A DNA stretch of 64,000 nucleotides from NCBI RefSeq assembly GCF_027744825.2, contig NC_071350.1, positions 2,852,001-2,916,000 of the forward strand. Direction: 5' to 3'. The notes under the pieces were generated by a model. The model was not told where the DNA came from. It searched no databases and saw only the letters and a list, made by a program, of their open reading frames with translations. Of the stretch, positions 50,496 to 61,836 are shown in pieces. The translations under genes and the position numbers were made by a program. Position 1 is the stretch's first letter. Every line of letters begins with the position of its first letter. This DNA comes from Synchiropus splendidus (Eukaryota > Chordata > Actinopteri > Syngnathiformes > Callionymidae).

Positions 50496-52187
50496 TCAGT
50501 CCTCAGACTTTGTTAAAGGCTGTGTACTGTCAACATTCACTGGTGAGCCCTCAAAGCTCAGAGCGACATTAAGCAGCTGCTTGCCCAGATCTGCCTGCTC
50601 TCCTCCAGGCAGGAACTCTGCAGACAGTTCTCTGTAGGTGCTGCACACTCGGCGCTGCTGAATGTCCTTCCTCTGGATTGCATGTTTCCATCTGTGCCGT
50701 GCTTCACCATGAAGAACCAGCAGGGACCTTCGGGGAAGTTTAACGCACACATGGACTTCCTCCGCCAGGTTCAGCTCGGGAAGTCCCTGCTCGAGCGTCA
50801 TTGTCAGCACGGTGTCTGACAGCATGTTGACGGTGACCAGTCGCTCCCCCCAGAGCCAGGAGTCGTCCAGATGAGGGTCGATAGCTGAGCCACGCTGCGG
50901 ACGGTAGTCAAGGTTACACTGCTCCACTGGCTGAAAGTCCCTTAAACTCAGATCCAGCTGCATTCGGGCGACTAGCTTTTGGCTCAAAGGTGGCAGGCCA
51001 CTGAAGATTCCCACACGGATTTTCCTTTTCTTGAAGTTCACCTTTGGACCAAAGTCCTGCAACATCATTTAGACAAAATGACATCAATTCACTGAATTAA
51101 TGTGAGTAAATCATAAATAATCAATATGTTGAGAATTAATACATGAAAAGCAAAAACTGTGAATAAATAAATTAAGATGAACAAAAATGTGTATGTAAGT
51201 GGACAGATCAGTGAATACAAGGCAAAGTCTCAACCTGCTTCCATCGACCAGACTGTGAAGGAATCCACGTGTCATGGTCCATGGCGTGCACCAGCTTTTC
51301 CTCCTCTTCTTCAGATATAAAGTTCTCCCGCAGGACGACGCCAGGGAAGGGGAAAGACGATGGTTCAGCACTGCTGCGAGTGGCAAGCCCAGACTTTGGA
51401 TCATAGATGAAGAGATGCACTGTTTTCTAGCAGGGAAGAGACACAAGATCAGTCTCTAACGGAGACAAGGGTTGGATCTGCAATTATGAACACACAGCTA
51501 TTTATGGGAGGTTGCTGTTACTCAACACATGATGTTATGTTTTGCCACAACAGTCATAAGTGATGGGTTACCCTTATAAGTCTTCATAACAAACATTCGT
51601 TTGGCATTTGTCATGCTTCAATTAGCCTTAACCACCCGTGACATCATTACCCTGCGATTTTCTTTCTGACGAATTTCGCAGGTACTGATCACATGGCAGC
51701 GAGAGGGCACTGGTATGGCAGAGGAGCCACCAGCTCAATGGGCTGGTGATCATCCAGTGAAGCAAATCAAAGTAAAAAGATGGACACAAAATACGAATGT
51801 AAAACCATTCAATAGAAGTTACTTTCTGGTGAGAGTGATGAAACAGAGTTAGAATAATGATTATCGTAAAAAATAATGACGTACTAAACGCGATGTCTGA
51901 GTGATGTATAATGTGCGATAGTGACAAATTTAGTCACTTTAATAAGCGACTGTCAGTAACACAAGGTTTACATCATGAAATGTCCCACCGCAGATTCCGT
52001 ACCACAGCAATTCGTGTTCGTAATAACGGCTTGCATGGAGCTCACTTTCACTCGTTCTTTATATTGACTCGTTTACCTTTACTGTACTGTGTTCCGAATC
52101 TCCTGTAGATGTTTCACACACCAGACATCGGCGAACACCTTTACAGGCACAAGAACGCACGCCACCCGGAAGCACGGCGGCCGCCAT
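50496..52187 (-). CDS. alkbh4: AlkB homologue 4, Fe(II)/2-oxoglutarate dioxygenase
   Basis: AlkB-family oxygenase; ALKBH4 is reported to demethylate actin at a lysine and to act in cell division. Three coding exons (minus): 52187-52077, 51426-51235 and 51056-50496, all phase 0, giving 286 aa against about 302 in human as I recall. The N-terminus has a Cys cluster (SCACKGVRRCLVC) like the human CGCKGIRTCLIC-type motif. Exon 2 carries FPFPGVVLRENFISEEEEE and SQSGRWKQ. Exon 3 carries DFGPKVNFKKRK, EQCNLDYRPQRGSAIDPHLD (iron-binding His and Asp), WLWGERLVTVNMLS, RHRWKHAI (third iron ligand His) and RRVCSTYRELSAEFLPGG (2-oxoglutarate-binding Arg). The start codon is set by the Met-Ala start and Cys cluster matching the family. 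Confidence 0.95.
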
Positions 52188-52189
52188 CT

Positions 52190-53175
52190 TCTTCGCTAGT
52201 TTTAAGCAACGTCAACAGTGACCTCAAGCGGCTGTAAAGGTCATGGCATCTCGTTGTAATATATCCTGCATGTGGTAAGTAAATCAATGTTTATTAATAT
52301 TCGTGTCCATCAGTTAGCTATATTTTTTTAAACATTTTTTTATAAATGTGAAATTACTGTTTTGCCAACTAAGAAATAACTTGCAGTATAGCAGATTTGT
52401 TTTCACAGTAAGCAAATGCCATGTTTGATCAGAGGCAGAAAGTTTGCTACAAATACAAGAAGCAGACTAACAAGTGGAATAGTTGACGACGCTCAAGTTT
52501 TCATTGGGGGCGACCAGGAAGGATGGATGAGATAAATGGATGAAGGCATTTAGAGGATTAATGTCAGCGATTAATGTGGAGGAGGTTAACTTCCTGTTGC
52601 GACCGCTGATGGGAATTGCCACCACAGAAGACATGAAGACACAGAGGAAGTTTTTAAATGACAGGAGAGGAAGTTCAAAAACAAAAGAAGCAGTCCCCCA
52701 AATAATACAGTAAATAAATCAGTATACTGGATTCATCCTAACAATAATGTTACAATTAACAAGTACAATCCTTAAAAATGGTTTTGGTCAAGTATTCATA
52801 GCCTTCCTCAAAATTTAAGAGCTATTTTGGAATACCTTCGGTGGGAACTTGACTAAGTGGAGAGAAACACTTGTGCATTGTGTGTACGTTCCTGATGATC
52901 AGAAATATGTAGTAGATCAGAGCCAAACATCTACAATAGTTTATTTGTGATTCCCGTTGTAAACATAGTGCTTTCATGAAAATAATTTGTACTCACAAGT
53001 CAGTGAGGTCGGCAGGTGTTTCGGTTCACTTTGGTTCACATATACATACATACAGCGTGTGACATGTGTTTACACTTGTAGAAATGTTTTTCCTTTTTAC
53101 AATCATGACGCTTTAACACATAACTCCAGAAATGTTTGTACACTTTTAAATTACAACAATGTGATCAAGCGATGC
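52190..53175. other. Spacer between alkbh4 and gab3
   Basis: About 1 kb with the alkbh4 promoter side near 52,190-52,260 and AT-rich sequence beyond. No ORF of note. Confidence 0.4.
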
Positions 53176-53188
53176 TCAGTCAATGTTC

Positions 53189-53194
53189 TTTATT
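53189..53194 (-). promoter_or_regulatory. Polyadenylation signal, gab3
   Basis: AATAAA on the minus strand about 105 bases past the gab3 stop codon at 53,298. Confidence 0.6.
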
Positions 53195-53297
53195 GATGTG
53201 CTTGGAATCACACCACTCCGTTTCAAATGATGGCGGATGGCTTCGTGTCCATTACAGTGTGTCCATTCTTGCTTGTTTATCCAGTGCACCCTTCTTT

Positions 53298-56200
53298 TCA
53301 TGTCTGTGACTGTCTCACATCCGTCCACTCCATTTTGGTGTCTTTGAGTGCTTGTGTTTTCTTCTCATCCACCACAACATAATCCACTTTGTGCTCATCG
53401 GACAGAAAGGGTTTCTGCACAACAAAGTTAGAGTTTAGAGAAGTGCATCAAACAATCTGCCATGCATTCAATGTGCACATTGTTTTCTACAGCAGTCTCA
53501 CCATATTAGCCACAAATAGGTTTGGTGCAAGCAAAGTTTCGATGAGATGATGTGGAACAAAAAAGGTAATTATTTTTTCTGCTTTCTGTTACCAAAGTAA
53601 ACAAATGGACCACTTCCTCTATAGACACATTTTTCATCTGCCCACTTCTCTTTTCACCACTTTTCAGACAAAAGTCTGCTCTTTGCAAAAGTTATTCAAT
53701 TGAGTTGCTTCATTTCTTTATCACCTTCTGCACAGGGGACGGCGACGCAGAGTTGAAGTCCAGGGATAAATAGTCGAGGTTTGTTTTTCTTGTTCTAACT
53801 TGAGTCCCGTCACAGCTGAAAGGGAAGTGCAGTCTGGAGTCCTGTGAGGCAGAAGCAGATGCCGCTGAATCACCAACATATGAGGCGCTGAAATGCCTGT
53901 TGTTTTGCATTTCAGTTGAACTACTGTATCGGTAGCCTCGGAGCTTGCGCAACCACAAACATGAGTTTGGTATTTGACTTAACAAGAAAACCATTAAAAC
54001 TCACACTTCTAAAGAAATGTGTCGTAATATCTCAGTTCTGGAATTCACTTCCGTTGTTGTCAGACATTTCTGGGAAAGTCAGTTTTAATTTGGAATCTGC
54101 TTAATCTAATCTACAGATCAGCTTTTCCCTCAACCATATCCAGTAAATTGCAACGCCAATAATAAGTGTGTCACAGAAACACATTTTGGATTCTAATGAT
54201 GGAACGTGGAACAGGGTTCAAGTGGCTCTCAGCAATATATTATTAGTTTGCAAAAATGATTCATGCTTTGTCTAAAAATAGAGGTCTTACCAAGAAAGTT
54301 TCCCCTTCTCTTGGCTTGTCTCCATTCTCAAGCCTTCTCTCAAGATGCAGGAAGCTGTGAATACACAATACACATTAATAAGATCTTACGAGCATCCTTT
54401 AGCAGCTAAGGTTTTATTCACATAGCTGTTCCTCTCTATCAAGGATGACTATGAGTCACGACCTGGCTGTACATTTAGCTGTCTGCTCTCGTCGTGAGTC
54501 ACTGTTGTGCACAAATAAGGAGCAATGAAAATATTATTAGTGAATATATTTAGAAAAGTTAGATCAGTGTTATTCAACCTTTTTTTAAACCTGTTGAGTT
54601 TTTATCATATCTTTGCCACAGCTTCATAGCAATAATTATTCTTTCTATCATCACATTTGGAGCTTATTTATTTGGTTCTGCATTTGCTTTTTAGCCAATG
54701 TTAGCCAATTTTGATAGTCTACGAGTGTAAAGTTTTGAAGTGAGACGTCATGTTAGCTCAGGCTTTTGTAGGAGTGAATGTAGGGTGTCTGCTGCAGGTG
54801 CGCTGTTCGTCTATGTGTGTGGCCGCTGGATGTGGGAGGGGTTGCCGAGTGAGTGACGTCTCTCCAGAAGTGAAGAGGTGCCCGGTGCGTGTCCAGCTCT
54901 GAATGTGCGCTTCTGTGCAGTTTGGCTGTGACAAAGTCATAAACCAAGTAAGGCTCTGTCCGAGACTCGCCTCATCCCTGTCCCAGCTCCAGCCCACAAC
55001 AGGACATCAAACCCAGGAGTGTGCGCTCCAGCCTCGGAGGTGTCAAGAGCGAGCACCTCCCCTGTGACACTCTACCACGGTCCAGTGAGGAGACAGGAAA
55101 GGTTTTACACCTCAATATGAAGAGTAAACAGTCAGTAAATGTAGCTAATGGGACACGTCTGCATACAGAGGCTGCGTCATACACAGTAACAAAGCGCGTC
55201 GTGGGTCAGCTGATCGGTCCGCGCACGTTGTGTTTTTTCCGGCTTTTTTCGGGGGCGTTCGAGTTCTGGATTTTCGTTCGAAATCCGAAATTTTGAAATT
55301 TTTGTTCGAACTCCGATTTGTTCGAAGTCCGGGACGTTCGAAAACTGAGGTACCACTGTATTTCACACTAGTGTTGACCACAGTTTGAAAAACACTGTTA
55401 CGTTAAATGCTCCAGTTCTGATGAAGAAAACTGTCTGTGATTTATCTTGTCATGTTTTGGTCTTTGAAATGATCAAAGGTTTCTTAAATGGACCTTTAGA
55501 ATGGGCAAAGTATTTCCAAGGAGCCAATAATTAAAGTAATATTTTTGGCTGTAATGTAAAAAACTTGACACAAAAGTGGAATCTAATATTGCTTGTCTAA
55601 CACTGACATGATTTCTTGTAATACATCAGGTGATAACTGTGTTATTTCCATTTCTTTCGGAACGTTATTCACGCATGTGTTGTTCTGTTCAACTGTCAGC
55701 TGAGTCACAGCTGGAATGCAAACAAGTTGACTTTTATAGCCGTTATGTCAGACCTGGCTCCTGACTTTGACTAAATCCACCTCAAGATCTCTCAACACAC
55801 TTAAAAATTGGAAACCAGAAGAAAATAGAGCTATTCATGTGACTTCTGCTATGTGTGAACCCTTGAAAAGAATTTGTTGTGAATTCAAAATGAATTTCAC
55901 ATTATGCAATCAAAGACAGCGAGCATCTCACTGTGAGTCTGTTAACGTTCGGCAGAGAGGAAGATGAGTGGGGCATTCTGTGATGGTGGAGAGGCCTCTC
56001 AAGTCAAGAGGAGGTGGGCGAGCTGCGAACACAGACAAATGGGATACTGAGTACTGTACATCACGCACACTTTAAATTCTTGGCTAAGAGTTTAGGACCA
56101 CCATCTGAAGCATCGACTTCTTCACCTGGCTACATTCAACGTCTATAATAGATAATGTAGCACAAAAACTTCAATAATGGTTTATAAATTAAATTCATTT

Positions 56201-59200
56201 ATTATTTATGAAATTATAACTCAATAACAGGAGTCTAATGGTGTGGTCCAAGGTGTGCTTGGAACTAGGAAATTCCAAGAAAGGCCCCAAGTAATGTCCC
56301 CTGATGCAGGGTGTGGGGGAATCCACACCACACATAGTACGCAATCTATTTGAATCTATAAAACACACCAAAAGAAACACACACCGCAAACTTGTGTTTC
56401 CTTTTCACCCGGCGTTTTTTCTTGTAGCAAACCAAGTTGCTAATGTCAGGAAAAGGCGTGGATGAAAATAGCTTTTGTGGACATCATGAACTTTTTTCTA
56501 ACATTGATAACAGGAGCACACTGAACTCAGCTTGAATCTGCAACGTCCCCCTTCCAATGAAACTGGAAAGCAGCATAAAACATGGGTCTCAAACACATGG
56601 CCCGCGAGCCAAATGAGGCCAGGAGAACTATTTGGCGGACCACAACTGGACATCGAAGTTTAGGGCTTTTTGACGATCTGGCTTCTACATACACAGTTTT
56701 AAAGGGCTTGGATAAAAAAATAAAATAAGATGAAATAAAAAAGCAACACGTTTCTGTTCTTTTTACTGATCTTGCGACCTATTCTGCAACTTGTATTTGT
56801 TGTTTGGCTTCTACCCTATGTTCCGTTTCATGTTGACATCAGGAGCGATGAATACAATATATTTAATTCAACGGATATTGTAAAATCATAGACGAATCCA
56901 AAAACACACTCCATTGTGAAGAAATAATAATAAAAAAGTTGCCAAATAAGTACCAATCCCCATATTTGGCTTCATAGCAGCACCTTTTTGGGAGCAATAC
57001 TGAGCTGATTCCAAGAAAAAAAAAAAGCGTTCCACGTCTATGTTGGTGAACTGAAGCATAGTTGAGACAGTTGCTAGCACCCAAGCTTCACCTGGACTGC
57101 ACCTGATAAGTTGAGTCAGACACGCATCAAATCTGTCAAGGTGGTCCCAAACTCTTGATGGCCAGAACATGCAACATGCTTTATTTAAGCTCCAGTAATA
57201 ACCTCTTCTCAAACGGGGCTTCAGGTGGCGGTGGATTGGAGGAGGAGCAAAATCTCCTGCTTGAATCAAGGGAGGAGCGAGCGCTGCAGAGGAATCATCG
57301 ATGCTGGTTTTCGCAAAGGAAGCAATGGGCCTCATGGGGATGTAACCATCACTTTCAACAGTGGTGACCAAAGGAGAAGCCATAGGGATGTAGGAATCAT
57401 CCGCTGTGCTGCTTAAACATGGCTGCAGGCGACAAAAGCAACATGTTGACGCCACAAACAAAAAAGACTGTCTGTCTGTGTAAAAGTTCGCTGAGCCAGT
57501 GGCAAAAAATATAAATATCCCTCAAGTTAAATTGTGCCGACTTAAGGAAGCCACACAACAAAGATGTGTACAGAATATGAAAGAATATAAATATAATATA
57601 ATATAAAAAGAAGTTTCAATTGAATTCTCAAAAATATTAATCCAAAACCTGTGTACCAGATTATGATCTTACCAAATTCAGACTCTGCCTTCGGTGCTGT
57701 ATCGACCTATCAGCAGCTGGTTAAAAATAAAGATCAAAATCATTCACCTGGTAAAACAGTATTCAGAGCTGTTAAAGTAGGATTTACCTTTTTTGAAATG
57801 GTCCAAACATGACAGAGACGTCCTGCAAGAAAACGGAGCAGAGTGGTTGAGGAACTGACAGAGACTCACAGGCCTGGTCAAGCAGCCTCCATCACTTCTC
57901 TTCTCGGACACGTGGGTAGGTTTGGGGGGCAGTGGAGGCGGCGTGTGCGTCTCACACGTGGCCTCCAACAGATAGGGTTTGTCAAACTGGAAGATGTTCG
58001 AGGCGCAGTGGTGTTGAGGGGAAGACGTGGCAGCAGGGAGAGTCATTGAAGTGCAGGGGGCGCTGAGGGGTGGGTTTGCCAACCGCGGGTGCGGGAAGAA
58101 AGAGGCCCCCGGGCTGAACTGAGGGGTGAAGCTGGACTCACTGCAGAGAGGTGACGGAGTGATGTCTCTCACACTTTCCTCAGACTTCTGCTCCAGCGAG
58201 AGCTCAGAGGTGGAAAAACTATCACAGATGAAAAAGGGAAAAAGCAACTGGTTACAATGTCAAATTATGTTGCTGACAAATGACAGGAAAATAAACAGCT
58301 CCACCTCTACCTCAACAGATTGTTGACTAATAATTATTATTGTTATGTATTCATATATTGTTATGTATACATAACTTTTGTCCTCGGATATTTGACTTCC
58401 TGTCCCAATATTTTTTCTGATTATTTATGAAGATCATAGTAATTTCTAATTCTAAATTAATTATTATTAATTAATTTAAATATGTGTAAATATAATTATT
58501 AATTAATTTACACATATTTTGACACTAAAAATAATAATAAAAAAACTCTAGTTAACTACCTTGCTGTCTCACCACGTCAGTTTATATAACATACTTACGA
58601 CCATGTAATTATACTGCCATAGACGATCTATAAGATTATTATACTATAAAATTGTGCCTAAAAATAAAATATACGACAATCTGTGACTCAGTGTTTTCTG
58701 AATGAGTGCTTCAATATTTATCAACCACATACATATTAGCTGCGACCCATGTGGGTCCGTCAAACTCAGGGCCCAGAGGTCAAATCAGGGCCATAGAGTC
58801 ATTTTAAGAGGCCCCAGAAGAGTGTTAAATACCAAACATTGAATTTAGAGCAAACTTGCATGGAGTTTTCTTATGGTGTTTAGATGAGACAGCTATCTCC
58901 ATCAGTGCAGAGAAAGGGGATTCCAGATCATGTTTGTGTTAGAAGTGATGCACACACCTACATGAGCCGACACTCCCGGTCTTGCACTGAGACAGATAAA
59001 GATAATCTGGAGGGAGGCTGGAATCAAGGTGACTAGAGAAAGACGTCCGGTCGGAGCTGTCTGGGGAGGGCTGGAGCGACATTGGCGTGTGGGGGTAGCT
59101 GTCCTCAGAACTCTCTGTGGAGGGCAAGACCACACAACACGCAGAAGCAAGGGATAAGACAAGTTAGATTTCAAGTGAGCCGCTCCGTTTACGTCTCACT

Positions 59201-61836
59201 CAGAAGGCCGAGGTTCCACTGTTAATATAATTCCAGTGCACTCAAGACACAGGGCTACGACTGCAGCTCAAAAAGCCCCAGCCAAAAGTATGTTCATAAA
59301 ACATTTGCCTAGCTTAATAGATGCCTGCGCTCTCTTGAGTAGAAGCTTTTATTATCTCTGCAAAGGTTATGAGGAGCATTAGAGTAGGTCTCTGGAAATC
59401 CACCACAGCTCCACTGTCTCCCATGCTTCATTTAAGAGCGTTATTAAAGAAGCTTTGCTAGTCAGTCAGTCAAGCATGTCTGTTACGGAAGCCTATCAGC
59501 TTCTTTGGGCAGTTGTTGTATCTCTGAACAGAGATGACACAGCTCTAACAGACACCAATGAACACACATCATGCGTTCCAGCAGGCCATGTGTGAGGAAG
59601 GAGGGAAAAAAGAGCCATAGTTTCTGGCTTAAAGAGAAGATCTAGATTAACACACGAATGAAACATGTTCGAAAAAAAGCAGACATGTTGTTCACTGCTT
59701 AATTTTCACTGTCTTTATCTAACTTTTAGTGGTTAGTGATGAGACAGATTCTCAATAAATGTTTGGTTTGTGGTATCCGTTATGCATGTACGGTTCCAAT
59801 GAAGAACATTTGTTAATGCAGTATATGTTATGTTCACTGACCGTTTTAGTGCAGGATTTTCTATAAGCATTGCCGCAGATGTCGATCTTATTAACTTAGG
59901 AAAGTAGAAGTATCAGATTGAAGTCAAACTGTTCCATTTCTGATCAGCAATTTAGGTATATATAAATCTCCTTTATCCTTTTGTTTAATAATTTGAGGGT
60001 GGTTTTGTCAAACCATCTCATTTTGCTAACATGCTAGTTCCAATGGATGAATAACAACTGTATATGTTGGCTTTAATTGTAAGTGCAAAAAACAGTTTCA
60101 GTTGCTCTTATGGCTGTTATTTGTTTGAGATAGTTGCACGTTTTTTTTTTTACACCCACGTGTGTGTGTGTGTACTTTTCTAACTATACTTGTGGAGACA
60201 AATTTTTGGAAATACAGATACTTGTGGCGACCGTACGCATTTACGCCGGTCCCCATAAGGATAAGCTTCATATTTGAGGAGAACTCAAGTTTAAGTTTGG
60301 TTAAGCTCCTGGTTTAGGTTTGTTTTGGATGGTAAGGTTTATGGAGAGGGGCTGGGGAAAGCATGAAAGTCAATGAAATGTCCCCACATATGTGTCTAGC
60401 AGCGATAGTAGTCAATTTACATTTTCTCTATACTGTAGTTAAATGAAACATTTATGAGAAGAGCCTTTTTAAAAAACATTTTACGGTGTGTAGCTGTGAT
60501 AAAACTTCTAAATCAACTTACCGTTACCATATTAACTACGGTAAAGATCTGGGCAGCCAGCTGTACGGTGAATGCACACAGATTGGGGTCAACAATGAAG
60601 TCTTAAAAGGTTTGATGTACTGAAATGAAAGTTTCAGGAAACGTTGATCATGGAACCATCAACAGATAATTGGATTTTGGTGGTGCTCTGGAGTTCCAGA
60701 AATTTCTAGTTTATAAAACCCCAGAAAACATGGCTTTGTAAAACGCAACTTACAATCAAATCACTAAACAAACTTAATTCACCATTCATATGACTGTATG
60801 GTGTTGGGACACGTTCAAGCCCTTGTTGGTGGAAGAGGAGCACATCGTGAGCAAACTTCTGAATGTTTTGTTTACATTTTTGTGTATGTATCATCAGTTT
60901 TGACAGATGGGTGGTGCCGTTTTTTGACTGTAAATGGGGAAAAATAAAGATGTCATCAGTCATCGGCAGAAATGCCCAGGAGCTTCTCGCCGAGAAAATA
61001 TTTTATCTACTCCAGTACTTTCTTTTTGCCATGAACCAAAATAATTCATAGGGACTGTTTTGGTCACTTAATTGTGTAGTTGTTTTTATTTTCACAAGTC
61101 ATGTATCAGTGCTTTTCTAGTGTAACATTGTTATCATCTTGCAGGTCGAAATATTATTCAATATTCCTAATATTCTAATATCCTTTGCCCCGACAAAAAA
61201 TGCTGCATGACTCACTGAGGGGCTGACATGTACACGAGCTGTTACACGAAGACAGATGTTGGGCCCTGCTTGTGAGCTTGCTTGTGTAGAGGTTTGATCT
61301 TTTCATCCTCATTTGCATGCATTTGTTTTGAATCGTCCGTGACCTTTTACTGTATGTGCTGCTAAACAACAGCTAGTCATTCCACCAAAACACTTAAATG
61401 TTAGGCTTCTGAAAAATCTATGTACGCAATATTTCCGAATGCCTTTGTGTTGACGTAAATTGTATGGTTACTACATCCTGTTGACATTTACTTGACAGAC
61501 AGAACTCTCAAGCCAAAATCACTGCTTCACCATACCTGCATCATCCAGGCTCCCAAACCGACAAATTTGACTAATGCTGCTGATCCAGCTGTGCATCTCC
61601 TCCTCCGTCTTGGCGACCAGATAAAAGATCCGAGCCGAGGTCTTCACCACGAAGAGGTGCTTCTCGCTGAAGTCATGCCGGATTCTGAGCTGGCCGTTCA
61701 GCATCTCCACCTCACACTCCTTCAGGTCGATGGTGCGGATGGGCTTCTTGGAGTTGTTGTTTTGGTAGTACTCCAGAACGTCTGGGTTTCCGCTCATACG
61801 ACCTCGGCGGAGAACAAACCAACGCTTTCTCCAAGC
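53298..61836 (-). CDS. gab3: GRB2-associated-binding protein 3 (Gab3), 5' exon outside window
   Basis: Docking adaptor that binds membrane lipids through a PH domain and, once Tyr-phosphorylated, recruits SHP2 and PI3K downstream of receptor kinases such as CSF1R. Eight coding exons (minus): 61836-61536, 59114-58958, 58218-57788, 57716-57673, 57422-57203, 54354-54291, 53896-53725 and 53414-53298, with all phases compatible; 501 codons before the stop. The PH part is AWRKRWFVLRRGRMSGNPDV, FLVKT-type and FYLVAKTEEEMHSWISSISQ. Downstream are PPDYLYLSQC, the Grb2-SH3 type PPPLPPKPTHVSEKR, two p85-type motifs (DDSYIPM, SDGYIPM), LKPRLRR, LDYLSLDFNSASPSP, and the SHP2-type end HKVDYVVVDEKKTQAL. MSGNPDVLEYY and LDYLSLDFNSAS favour GAB3 over GAB1/2. 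Exon 1 (about 24 residues) is not found up to 64,000. The 64-nt exon rests mainly on phase and splice signals. Confidence 0.92.
54740..55365. repeat. TTCGAA-rich dispersed repeat in a gab3 intron
   Basis: The right part (55,245-55,362) has repeated TTCGAA/TTCGTTCGAA units and ends GAGGTACCACTGTA, a pattern common in fish repeats ('gttcgaaaacngaggtaccactgta'). The left boundary is uncertain; GC-rich sequence from about 54,770 probably belongs to the same element. Confidence 0.5.
55380..57200 (-). other. gab3: gab3 intron sequence
   Basis: Intron between the 220-nt and 64-nt exons. AT-rich, no additional in-phase coding exon recognised. A repeat-like piece lies at 56,580-56,660 (CATGGGTCTCAAACACATGG, then CCCGCGAGCCAAATG), resembling hAT-type ends. 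Confidence 0.4.
59115..61535 (-). other. gab3: gab3 intron sequence
   Basis: Intron after the PH-domain exon; AT-rich with a short GT repeat at about 60,160-60,172. No exon or RNA gene recognised. Confidence 0.4.
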
